NCBI GenBank assembly: GCA_027296185.1 | Contig: JAPUJL010000041.1 | Coordinates: 1-10,471 of the forward strand | From: SAR324 cluster bacterium | GTDB taxonomy: Bacteria > SAR324 > JACQKK01 | DNA length: 10,471 bases | Direction: 5' to 3' | In this document: piece by piece, positions 1 to 6,642 of the stretch | Numbering within the stretch: the first letter of the stretch is position 1 | How the letters are laid out: each line of letters starts with the position of its first letter | Made by a program: the position numbers and the translations under genes | Notes under the pieces: model-generated | What the model saw: only the letters and a program-made list of their open reading frames with translations | What the model was told of the DNA's origin: nothing | Database searches by the model: none

Positions 1-112
1 GCGCCACGCTTTCCCCCTCCTCCACGGTGAACGACACCCCGTCCACCGCCCGCGCCGGCCCGGCCTCGGTCTGAAAATACGTGTGCAGATTTTCGACTTG
101 CAAAAGCGCCAT
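1..112 (-). CDS. Peptide ABC transporter ATP-binding protein (OppD/DppD/YejF type), N-terminal fragment
   Basis: Only the first 37 codons lie in the window; the rest runs off the left edge. The start ATG (112-110) has a GAAGG ribosome binding site (positions 123-119) six bases upstream. The visible protein begins MALLQVENLHTYFQ and continues through RAVDGVSF to VEEGESVA. This is the characteristic first beta-sheet of OppD/DppD family ATPases, ahead of the Walker A loop, which would come next and is not visible. The protein would bind ATP in the cytoplasm and drive the permease pair encoded upstream (yejB, yejE). E. coli YejF is a fused double ATPase. The sequence here reads slightly more like single-domain DppD, but the fragment cannot tell one from the other. 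It is probably the distal gene of the yejA operon, separated from yejE by the GYD gene. Confidence 0.85.
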   Translation of the reverse strand, partial: MALLQVENLHTYFQTEAGPARAVDGVSFTVEEGESVA

Positions 113-301
113 GACCGGCCTTCAGATTGAACCGCCGAACCGCTTAACCGTCGAATCCCGAATTGCTGAACTGCCGATGTGGGGGATTAGCATTCCCCCG
201 TGCCCCCTGGTACGGGTTTTTCCCACCGATGTGCGGCGCCCCCTGAGGAGCGGATCGCGAACCGCCGCTACCCCTGCACCTGTCTGCCCCTTCATCGGTG
301 C

Positions 302-595
302 TCAGGGCAGGCCCGCGATGATGCTCTCAAACTCCGCCGGCGGAAACATCCGCGTCGATTGGGTCGTCACGTAGCCGTTCATGGCCGTGCTCAGTACCAG
401 CCTGGCGATCACGTGATCGTCGGGCGCCTCCACGATCGCGACGATATCGTGGGCGCCCATGGCCAGATATACCGCGGTCTCTTCCGCGCCCATGTCCCGG
501 CATTTCTGCTGAAACAGGCCTATCCGCTCGGGCCAAGATTTGATCGCCGCCAGCCCCTTCTCGGTGAATTTCATCTGCAACAGATAGGTCTGCAT
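302..595 (-). CDS. GYD domain-containing protein
   Basis: A 97-residue protein that matches the small GYD family (named for a Gly-Tyr-Asp motif). The recognisable core is GAHDIVAIVEAPDD at about residues 47-60, with the motif varied to G-A-H-D, followed by a threonine-rich strand and an FPPAEFESII tail at about 84-93. The length is normal for a single-domain member. Family members are thought to adopt a ferredoxin-like, dimeric alpha/beta fold, but no reaction is established, so none is assigned. There is no signal peptide or membrane helix, so it should be cytoplasmic. The start is secured by a strong AGGAG (606-602) six bases before the ATG. It lies 186 bp after yejE and about 190 bp before the ATPase gene, same strand, so it is probably co-transcribed with the transporter, though those gaps also allow separate expression. 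Confidence 0.85.
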   Translation of the reverse strand: MQTYLLQMKFTEKGLAAIKSWPERIGLFQQKCRDMGAEETAVYLAMGAHDIVAIVEAPDDHVIARLVLSTAMNGYVTTQSTRMFPPAEFESIIAGLP

Positions 596-653
596 CGATC
601 TCTCCTCGGTTTCGGATCACGCCCTGGTCTAGATGGCTTCTTCACGGTCACGC

Positions 654-673
654 GGGTGGCTCGCGAGCCGCCC
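654..673. repeat. Inverted repeat between yejE and the GYD gene
   Basis: A 20-base near-palindrome centred on the perfect 12-base dyad GGCTCGCGAGCC (658-669), with one non-Watson-Crick position and three more G-C pairs outside it. In the leftward mRNA it would form a stem between the yejE stop and the GYD start. No T-run follows on the minus strand, so it is not a standard intrinsic terminator. It could be an mRNA-stabilising or attenuating structure, or chance in GC-rich DNA. Confidence 0.35.
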
Positions 674-781
674 CTACCCGGACATCGGTCTGCCAACATC
701 GGAGGCGCGGCACTCCCTGCCCAGCCGCGAACACCCCAACCCAGTACGCCAATGGTTCGGTACCCGCCCGACTCCGCTCCG

Positions 782-1858
782 TCATTCCCCCACGTCCCGC
801 CGCCGCGGATCGAAGGCTTTGAGGATGGCCTCGCCGACGAAGTTGATGAGGATCACCATCAGCACCAGGACCAAGAAGGTGGTGAGGGAGATCCACCACG
901 CCTCGACGTTGCCCTTGGCCTGGCGGAGCAGCTCGCCCAGGCTGGGGGTGGGGCTGGGCACGCCCAGGTTGAGGAAGTCGAGGCTGGTGAGGCCCACGAT
1001 CGCGCCGGACATCTGTACGGGAAACAAGGTGATCACCGGCGTCAGCGTGTTGGGGAGGATGTGCTTGGCGATGATCGCCCAGTTGCGCACCCCCATGGCC
1101 CGCGCCGCCCTGACGTAATCGAAGTTCCGCGCCCGCAGGAATTCCGCCCGCACGTAGACGCTCAGCCCCATCCAGCCGAACAGACTCAACAGGACGATCA
1201 GAATGGGGATGCTGGGCGTGAGCGCCGCGGAAAGAATGATAAGCAGATACAGCGCTGGCATGGCGCTCCAGATCTCGATGACCCGCTGACCGGAGAGGTC
1301 CACCCACCCCCCGAGGAAACCTTGCACCGCGCCGATCACGATCCCAACGACGGTCCCGATCAGTGCGAGCACCAAGCCGAACAGAATGGAGAGGCGGAAG
1401 CCGTAGATCAGCCGCGCCAGCACGTCCCGCCCGCGGTCGTCGGTGCCCAGCCAGTTCACGGCGCTGGGCGGACTGGGGTGGGGCCGGTCCACCGCGAAGT
1501 TGATCGCCTTGTAATCCCAGACCACCGGGGGAAACAGCACCCAGTTGTCGCCCGCGGTCAGTTGGCCCAGGACGAACGGATCGCGGTAGTCCGCCTCGGT
1601 CTCGAAGTCGCCGCCGAAGGCGGTCTCGGGATACTCCCGCAGCAGCGGCAGGTAGAACTCCCCCTCGTAGCGGAGGATCAACGGCGTGCTGTTGGCCAGC
1701 ACCTCGGCGAACAGGCTCAAACCCACCAGCACCGTGAGCACGATCAGGCTGTAATAGCCGCGCCGGTTGCGGCGGAAGGCGCGCCACTTCTTCCGCGCCT
1801 CCTCGCTGAGCCCGAACCGCGGCCAGCCGAGCCGATTGCGCAAGGGCTGCCGCTCCAT
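782..1858 (-). CDS. yejE: Microcin C/peptide ABC transporter permease YejE
   Basis: A 358-residue inner-membrane permease of the OppC class, closest in pattern to YejE. The N-terminal cytoplasmic stretch contains RAFRRNRRGYYSL, followed by the first membrane helix (about 36-55). A long periplasmic loop (about 56-133) carries the YejE-type features RYEGEFYLPLL and FGGDFETEADY. NWLGTDDRGRDVLARLIYG (135-153) is the OppC-class signature, and the remaining helices span about 156-340. The ATPase-docking EAA loop is at about 246-270, with RAARAMGV and ending ILPN. The C-terminus (VGEAILKAFDPRRR) is typical. The ATG starts 2 nt after the yejB stop and uses a GAGG inside the end of yejB five bases upstream, so translation is probably coupled. 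It should pair with YejB to form the channel for peptides delivered by YejA. Confidence 0.95.
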   Translation of the reverse strand: MERQPLRNRLGWPRFGLSEEARKKWRAFRRNRRGYYSLIVLTVLVGLSLFAEVLANSTPLILRYEGEFYLPLLREYPETAFGGDFETEADYRDPFVLGQLTAGDNWVLFPPVVWDYKAINFAVDRPHPSPPSAVNWLGTDDRGRDVLARLIYGFRLSILFGLVLALIGTVVGIVIGAVQGFLGGWVDLSGQRVIEIWSAMPALYLLIILSAALTPSIPILIVLLSLFGWMGLSVYVRAEFLRARNFDYVRAARAMGVRNWAIIAKHILPNTLTPVITLFPVQMSGAIVGLTSLDFLNLGVPSPTPSLGELLRQAKGNVEAWWISLTTFLVLVLMVILINFVGEAILKAFDPRRRDVGE

Positions 1859-1860
1859 CG

Positions 1861-2922
1861 CTACCTCGGCACGCTCTCGAAGCTGATGCGCGGGTCCACC
1901 AGCACCAGGGAGAGGTCTGAAAGGAGTTGGGCGATCAACGCCAGCATGGAGAAGAAAAACAGAGTCGACATGACCACGGGGTAGTCGCGGTTGATGACCG
2001 ACTCGTAGGAGAGCAGACCGATGCCATCCAGCGAAAAAACGGTTTCGATGAGGATGCTGCCCGCGAAGAACATGGCCAGAAAGCCGCCCGGAAACCCCAG
2101 AATGATCGGGATCATCGCATTGCGGAAGACGTGCTTGAACAGCACCACGCGCTCGGAGAGCCCCTTGGCCCGGGCCGTCTGGACGTAGGCGTGGTGTACC
2201 TCGTTGAGGAACGAGTTCTTGGTAAACATCGTCAGCACATAAAAGCTGCCGATTGCATAGGAGATGAGGGGAAGCACGAGGTGCCACAGATAGTCCATGA
2301 TCCGCTCGAAGGCGGTGAACTGCTCCCATCCGTCGGAGGTCAGCCCCCGCAACGGAAAGACAGACAAGAACGAGCCGCCGCCCAACAGCACGATGAGGAA
2401 GATTCCCAGTACGAATCCCGGGATACTGAACGCGACCATCACGACAATGCTGGACACGTTGTCGAAGGGTGTGCCATCCCGAACGGCTTTCCGGATCCCG
2501 AGCGGAACGCAAACGAGATAGACGAGGCAAAAACTCCAGCCGCCCAGGGAAACCGAGACCGGTAGCTTTTCCAGCACAAGATCGAGCACGCGCTTGTGAT
2601 GATAGAAAGAGTCCCCGAAATCGAAAGTGAACAGCCGCCGCAGCAGCCGAAGAAACTGAACATGGGCCGGCTCGTCGAACCCGTACAGCTTCGTCAGATA
2701 GTCGACCTGCTCCTGATCCAGCGACGCCTGGCGCATGCGGCCTGCCCCCACGCCCACCGCCGCGGCGCCCGCCTCGCCCCCCTGCTGATGGGCACGCAAT
2801 TGGGAAAGCATCCGCTCGACGGGTCCGCCGGGAACGAACTGCAGGACGAGGAAGTTGATGAACACGATCCCGATCAGCGTCGGGACAATCAGCAGCAGAC
2901 GCTTGGTGATATAAGGCCACAT
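1861..2922 (-). CDS. yejB: Microcin C/peptide ABC transporter permease YejB
   Basis: A 353-residue OppB-class permease. Membrane helix 1 is at about 9-29 and ends in the family-typical PGGPVERML. The following Gly/Ala-rich segment (about 45-65) is a hallmark of YejB and resembles the glycine-rich insert of E. coli YejB at the same place. The motif YGFDEP (80-85) and DFGDSF (101-106) come next. Helices at about 122-145, 155-182, 210-233, 270-295 and 315-340 form the channel. The EAA loop VQTARAKGLSERVVLFKH (247-264) should contact the ATPase. The C-terminus LVDPRISFES matches the YejB ending. The ATG lies 10 nt after the yejA stop with no clear ribosome binding site in that gap, so its translation probably depends on ribosomes finishing yejA. 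It likely acts as a heterodimer with YejE. Confidence 0.95.
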   Translation of the reverse strand: MWPYITKRLLLIVPTLIGIVFINFLVLQFVPGGPVERMLSQLRAHQQGGEAGAAAVGVGAGRMRQASLDQEQVDYLTKLYGFDEPAHVQFLRLLRRLFTFDFGDSFYHHKRVLDLVLEKLPVSVSLGGWSFCLVYLVCVPLGIRKAVRDGTPFDNVSSIVVMVAFSIPGFVLGIFLIVLLGGGSFLSVFPLRGLTSDGWEQFTAFERIMDYLWHLVLPLISYAIGSFYVLTMFTKNSFLNEVHHAYVQTARAKGLSERVVLFKHVFRNAMIPIILGFPGGFLAMFFAGSILIETVFSLDGIGLLSYESVINRDYPVVMSTLFFFSMLALIAQLLSDLSLVLVDPRISFESVPR

Positions 2923-2932
2923 GGCCGCGCGC

Positions 2933-4846
2933 TCAGCGGACCGCCGCGACCGGACGGCCGTCGCTCATGGCCGCCTCCAGCTCGCCGGCACGCGCCTCGT
3001 CGTACCACCACATCATGATGTGGACGAGGGGATTGTAGTAGAGCGGCAGCGTCGCCGGATAGGCGAACTTGTTCCGGTAGGTGACCCGGTGCACCGCGAT
3101 GTACCAGTGGGGCACCACGTAGTACTCGTGCCACAGCACCCGGTCCAGGGCGTGGGTGGCCGTGAGCAGCTCCGGGCGCGAGGGCGCCTCGACGATCCGT
3201 TCCACCAGCGCATCGACGGCGGGGTTGGCGATCCCGATCACGTTGCGGCTGCCCTCGATTGTGGCCGAGGAGGAATGCCAATAATCCCGCTGCTCGTTCC
3301 CCGGCGATTGGCTCTGGCCGAAGGTCTGGACGATTACGTCGAAGTCCTGTGTGCGCACGATCCGCTCGTAGATGGAATCGTCCACCACCTTCATATCCGC
3401 CCGCACCCCCAGCTTGCGCAGGTTGGCGATGTAGGGCTCGACGATCCGCAGCCACGCCGGGGACACCAGGGTCACCGTGAATTTCATCTGGCGGCCCGTG
3501 CCGGATTCGGTCAGCACGCCCCGGTTGACCTCCCACCCCGCCGAGCGTAGGAGACGCGCGGCCTGGCGCAGCCGCTGGCGGATGGGCTGGGGCGCGCCGT
3601 CGACCCCCATCTCGGTCGTGAACACCTCGGCGGGCACTCGGTGCCGCAGGGGCTCGAGCAGGGCCAGCTCGGCCGGAGAGGGCAGCCCTTCCGCCGCCAG
3701 CTCGGAATTGTCGAAGTAGCTGTCGTTGGCGGTGTACTGCCCGTGGAACAGGGTGCGGTTGCTCCACTCGAAATCGAAGCCCAAGGCCAGCGCCTGCCGC
3801 ACCCGGCGGTCCTGAAACAGAGCCCGGCGGATGTTGAAGGCGAAGCCCTGTATGCCCGCGGTGTTGTGGTGCTTGAACGTCTCCTTGACCAGGTAGCCGT
3901 TGTCCCAAAGCGCTCCGGCCACGTCCGTCGCCCATTGTTTGCTGCTGTTGACGGCGAGGAAGTCGAACTCGCCGGCCTTGAGCCCTTCCAGGCGCACCGT
4001 CTCGTCGCGATAATACTTGATCACAATCTCGTCGAAGTTGAACTTGCCCGCGTTGACGTTCAGTTGGCGCCCCCAATATTCGGGGTTGCGCTCAAAGAGC
4101 ACGAACTTGCCGAACTCGTAGTCCTTCACCACGTACGGGCCCGATCCCAGCAAGGTGGTGTTGAAATCCGCGGCGAAGTCCTTGCCCCCGTAAAAGTGCT
4201 TCGGCAGAATCGGCATCTGCCCGGAAATCAGCGCCAGCTCCGGATTTTCCTTGGCGAAGGTGAGCCGCACCGTATGCCGGTCCAGCGCCTCGACGTTGGA
4301 GACGTCGTGATAGTAGTAGCGGTAGAAGGGTGAGGCAGCCTCCGAGCGCAACACGCCGAACGAGAACACCACATCCGCCGCGGTCACGGGCTTGCCGTCG
4401 GCGAAGCGGGCCTCCGGGTTCAGCCGGTAGATCAGCGATAACTTGTCCGCGGCGAACTCGATGGATTGGGCGAGCAGCCCGTACGCCGCGATGGGCTCGT
4501 CCAGCGCGCTCACCGTGAGCGATTCGAAGACCAGTCCCGCCAGCAACAACGGATCGCGGCCCTTCAGGCTGAACGGATTGAGTTTGTCGAAGCTGCCGAT
4601 GGCGGACAGCACGATGCGTCCGCCCTTGGGCGCGGCCGGATCGGCGTAGTCGAAGTGGGCGAATCCAGGCCCGTATTTCAGCGCCGTGCCGACGGCGATG
4701 CCGTGGGTGGCCCCCTGGGCGGGCAAAGGCCGGGGGGCCAGCAACCCCAACGCCAACGCGAAGCCGGCCACTGCCATGCCGGATAGCACCACCACGGGCA
4801 GAATCGCCACCAGGAGCGAAGAGCGGGTTCTCGCTCGCCACATCAT
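2933..4846 (-). CDS. yejA: Periplasmic peptide-binding protein YejA (extracellular solute-binding protein family 5)
   Basis: A 637-residue substrate-binding protein for the Yej importer. It has a basic start (MMWRARTRSS), a hydrophobic signal segment at about 10-36 and a Pro/Ala/Gln stretch consistent with Sec export. YejA-type landmarks follow in order: HFDYADPAAPKGG (about 64-76), the SxxGSFDxLNPF strand (about 81-92), FNIRRALFQDRRVRQAL in the middle, GFDFEWSN, and near the end a DRVLWHEYYVVPHWY strand and WWYDEARA. Its length is close to E. coli YejA (about 604) with a longer leader. I chose the ATG at 4846 because AGGAGG (4860-4855) sits 8 nt upstream and it gives a clean signal peptide; an in-frame ATG at 4888 would add 14 non-signal residues. 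Known relatives bind oligopeptides, including microcin C in E. coli; the actual ligand here is unknown. It is the first gene of the leftward operon. Confidence 0.95.
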   Translation of the reverse strand: MMWRARTRSSLLVAILPVVVLSGMAVAGFALALGLLAPRPLPAQGATHGIAVGTALKYGPGFAHFDYADPAAPKGGRIVLSAIGSFDKLNPFSLKGRDPLLLAGLVFESLTVSALDEPIAAYGLLAQSIEFAADKLSLIYRLNPEARFADGKPVTAADVVFSFGVLRSEAASPFYRYYYHDVSNVEALDRHTVRLTFAKENPELALISGQMPILPKHFYGGKDFAADFNTTLLGSGPYVVKDYEFGKFVLFERNPEYWGRQLNVNAGKFNFDEIVIKYYRDETVRLEGLKAGEFDFLAVNSSKQWATDVAGALWDNGYLVKETFKHHNTAGIQGFAFNIRRALFQDRRVRQALALGFDFEWSNRTLFHGQYTANDSYFDNSELAAEGLPSPAELALLEPLRHRVPAEVFTTEMGVDGAPQPIRQRLRQAARLLRSAGWEVNRGVLTESGTGRQMKFTVTLVSPAWLRIVEPYIANLRKLGVRADMKVVDDSIYERIVRTQDFDVIVQTFGQSQSPGNEQRDYWHSSSATIEGSRNVIGIANPAVDALVERIVEAPSRPELLTATHALDRVLWHEYYVVPHWYIAVHRVTYRNKFAYPATLPLYYNPLVHIMMWWYDEARAGELEAAMSDGRPVAAVR

Positions 4847-5035
4847 GCCTCGTACCTCCTGCCGATTTGGAATTGCGGACGCCGGCATCGGCAGCCCGTG
4901 CCATGCCGCACACGCCGAACCGTTGCGCGGCCCGGCTGGATCAAGGCTAACCGCCGCCGGGGAGCTTGTCCATGGGAACGGCGAAATAGTGACCCCGGAA
5001 GGACTCGCGGCGGGACTCCGCCTGCTCTATTCGGG

Positions 5036-5046
5036 ATCGGACCGAT
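5036..5046. promoter_or_regulatory. Candidate operator dyad
   Basis: ATCGGACCGAT is two perfect 5-base half sites around a single central base, in the divergent promoter region. Its size fits a dimeric repressor site, but no regulator gene is in view and an 11-base dyad can occur by chance in GC-rich DNA. Confidence 0.25.
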
Positions 5047-5188
5047 TGACGCGGGAAAATCGCCAAGCAAACTGGCCGCGAAAACTGATTGCCGTACGGG
5101 AGCCCACCTGCTAATTGTCAAAAATTGATTTGTGAACCGATCCCGCGCCCGGCGGATCTGGTTAGGCAGAATTGGATCGTCCGAATTT

Positions 5189-5200
5189 CACGGTACCGTG
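5189..5200. promoter_or_regulatory. Candidate operator: 12-bp perfect palindrome
   Basis: CACGGTACCGTG is a perfect 12-base palindrome about 205 bp upstream of the dctP start and about 340 bp upstream of the yejA start. A perfect even palindrome in a divergent promoter region is typical of a binding site for a dimeric regulator such as a GntR or LacI family protein. The assignment to any family is inference. Confidence 0.35.
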
Positions 5201-5404
5201 GTATGCCGTTGGGTGGTACAGACGGTTGTTGGGCAGAGGCGGGTTGTTGCAACGGGCGAGACCAGGAATCTTTCACCGACAAAACTCGCGTGCCGCGGTG
5301 GGTGGGTGCCGATCGGACGCCGAAACCTGCCGGGTGAAGCGAACGGGAACGGACGGATCGAAGGTGTGATCCAAGATAGCCTCACACAATCGAGAGGATC
5401 GATC

Positions 5405-6541
5405 ATGAAACCGTCAAAATTCATCGGAATTTCAGCGGTCTTGGGAATCGTTGGCCTGCTTGCGTTCGCGCTGGGCGCGTGCACCGAAAAAGCGGGCGGC
5501 GGCGCGAAACAGGATGCGGCGGTCAGCGGGCAAGAAAAGGTCATCTGGAAGATGCAGAGCGCGTTCGGCAGCAAACTGCCCCACCTCGGTCCTTCGGCGA
5601 CCCGGTTTGTCGACGACGTAATGGTGATGTCCGGCGGGACGTTGGAGATCAAGTTCTTCGAGCCGGGGGCACTGGTGCCGGCCCTGGAATGCTTCGATGC
5701 GGTATCCAAGGGGTCCATCGAATCGTGCTGGACCACGCCCGGGTACCACGTCGGGAAATATCCGGCCATGTCCTTCTTCACCACGGTGCCCTTCGGACCC
5801 AATATCGGCGAGTTCACGGCGTGGTTGTGGTTCCCAAGCGGAGACCAGCAAAAGAGCGGCAACGAGCTCAAGCAGGAAATCTACGCCAAGCACAACCTGT
5901 ACTCCCTCAACGCATTCGCCATCGGACCCGAGACCTCCGGCTGGTTCAGGGAAGAAATTACCTCGTTGGATCAGTTGAAGGGGATGAAGATGCGCTTCTT
6001 CGGCCTCGGAGCCAAGGTGATGCAGAAAGTGGGGATGTCGACGCAGCTGCTGGCGGGGGCCGATATCTATCCCGCGCTGGAGCGGGGCGTGATCGACGCC
6101 ACCGAGTTCTCCATGCCCACGATCGACATGGCCCTGGGATTCTACCAGATCGCCAAATACAATTACTTTCCGGGCTGGCACCAGCAGTCCTCCATCAGCG
6201 AGTTATTGATGAACAAGGACGCCTGGGATGCGCTGTCCGTGCAACACCAGCGGATTGTCCGAGTCGCCCTGGGGCACCAGGTGATGTACACCTACGCCGA
6301 AAGCGAGGCCATGAACTTCGGTGCCATGAAGGAAATGTCGGAAAAGTTCGGCGTCAAGCGCAGGCGCTGGCCGGATTCGACTCTTAAAATCTTCGAGGAA
6401 GCCTGGATGGAGGTGGTTGAGGAGGAGTCGGCCGCGGATCCCCTGTTCAAGAAGGTGGCCGACCATTACTTCGACTTCCGCAAGAATTATAAAGTTTGGA
6501 AGGACGCTCAGGAAATGAAAACAACGTATTTGGCAAATTAG
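5405..6541 (+). CDS. dctP: TRAP transporter substrate-binding protein (DctP, TakP/FcbT1-like), probable lipoprotein
   Basis: A 378-residue periplasmic binding protein of the TRAP class, resembling TakP, the 2-oxoacid-binding protein of Rhodobacter. The family landmarks are FEPGALVPALE (85-95), WTTPGYHVGKYP (109-120), SGWFREEI (178-185), LKGMKMRFFGLGAKVM (191-206) with the conserved ligand-carboxylate Arg at 197, GADIYPALERGVIDATEF (218-235) and the YNYFPGWH segment (252-259). The leader has a lipobox ending LGAC, with Cys26 as the lipidated residue, so it may be anchored rather than free. At the position of the Glu-Trp pair in TakP this protein has Glu234-Phe235. The ATG at 5405 is chosen because GAGAGG (5392-5397) lies 7 nt upstream and the signal peptide begins there; the frame is open further upstream (to 5132) without either feature. 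A carboxylate ligand is likely, its identity unknown. Confidence 0.93.
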   Translation: MKPSKFIGISAVLGIVGLLAFALGACTEKAGGGAKQDAAVSGQEKVIWKMQSAFGSKLPHLGPSATRFVDDVMVMSGGTLEIKFFEPGALVPALECFDAVSKGSIESCWTTPGYHVGKYPAMSFFTTVPFGPNIGEFTAWLWFPSGDQQKSGNELKQEIYAKHNLYSLNAFAIGPETSGWFREEITSLDQLKGMKMRFFGLGAKVMQKVGMSTQLLAGADIYPALERGVIDATEFSMPTIDMALGFYQIAKYNYFPGWHQQSSISELLMNKDAWDALSVQHQRIVRVALGHQVMYTYAESEAMNFGAMKEMSEKFGVKRRRWPDSTLKIFEEAWMEVVEEESAADPLFKKVADHYFDFRKNYKVWKDAQEMKTTYLAN

Positions 6542-6608
6542 CCTGAGCGGGCAGGCGTTCCGCCATCGGATTTAGAGGCGGACCGGGGTGCGGCGCGCCG
6601 GGCCCCGG
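6541..6608 (+). promoter_or_regulatory. Cluster of stem-loops between dctP and dctM
   Basis: Three dyads follow the dctP stop in series. GCCTG/CAGGC (6541-6545 with 6552-6556) starts on the last base of the stop codon. TCCGCC/GGCGGA lies at 6559-6564 with 6577-6582. CCGGGG/CCCCGG lies at 6583-6588 with 6603-6608 and encloses the palindrome CGGCGCGCCG (6591-6600). No T-run follows, so this is not a standard terminator. Such structures could protect the 3' end of the dctP message or reduce read-through into dctM, giving more binding protein than permease. That role is inferred. Confidence 0.45.
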
Positions 6609-6642
6609 GAGACGTAGCGGTTTCACGAGATTGGGTTTCGGG

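Larger units (their letters stand above)
4847..5404. promoter_or_regulatory. Divergent intergenic region between yejA and dctP
   Basis: 558 bp without a convincing gene. It separates two operons transcribed outward, so it must hold promoters for both. The most AT-rich patch is at about 5111-5132, within otherwise GC-rich DNA, and includes a perfect -35-like TTGACA on the minus strand (5121-5116), but no good -10 element is found at the right distance. No sigma-54 site is clear. The yejA ribosome binding site (AGGAGG, 4860-4855) and the dctP one (GAGAGG, 5392-5397) mark the two edges. Short open frames in both directions here have no ribosome binding site or recognisable protein features. Two short dyads inside are listed separately. 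Confidence 0.6.

Noticed and set aside
120..180. Imperfect tandem 8-base pattern (GAACCGCC, GAACCGCT, TAACCGTC, GAATCCCG)
   Set aside because: The units diverge quickly and only about four copies are seen; it is not distinct enough from chance to list as a repeat.
197..221. Possible terminator on the plus strand (CCCGT/ACGGG followed by TTTTT)
   Set aside because: The stem has only five pairs with a ten-base loop, and no plus-strand gene lies upstream that would need it.
200..1984. A 594-codon open frame on the plus strand opposite yejE and the GYD gene
   Set aside because: It lies antisense to two well-supported genes, has no membrane or domain features, and is rich in His, Gln, Asp and Arg, as expected from the complement of GC-rich codons.
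782..2920. yejE frame extended upstream through yejB to give a 712-codon protein
   Set aside because: The upstream part is an out-of-frame reading of yejB. The YejE family start, MERQPLRNRL at 1858, has a ribosome binding site and correct length.
5116..5121. Perfect TTGACA on the minus strand as the yejA promoter -35
   Set aside because: At a 16-19 base spacing the sequence is GC-rich (around CGTACG) with no TATAAT-like match, so a promoter call is not justified.
4898..5128. Short plus-strand open frame in the divergent region
   Set aside because: No ribosome binding site, Arg/Pro-rich composition, no recognisable domain, and it would occupy the yejA promoter area.
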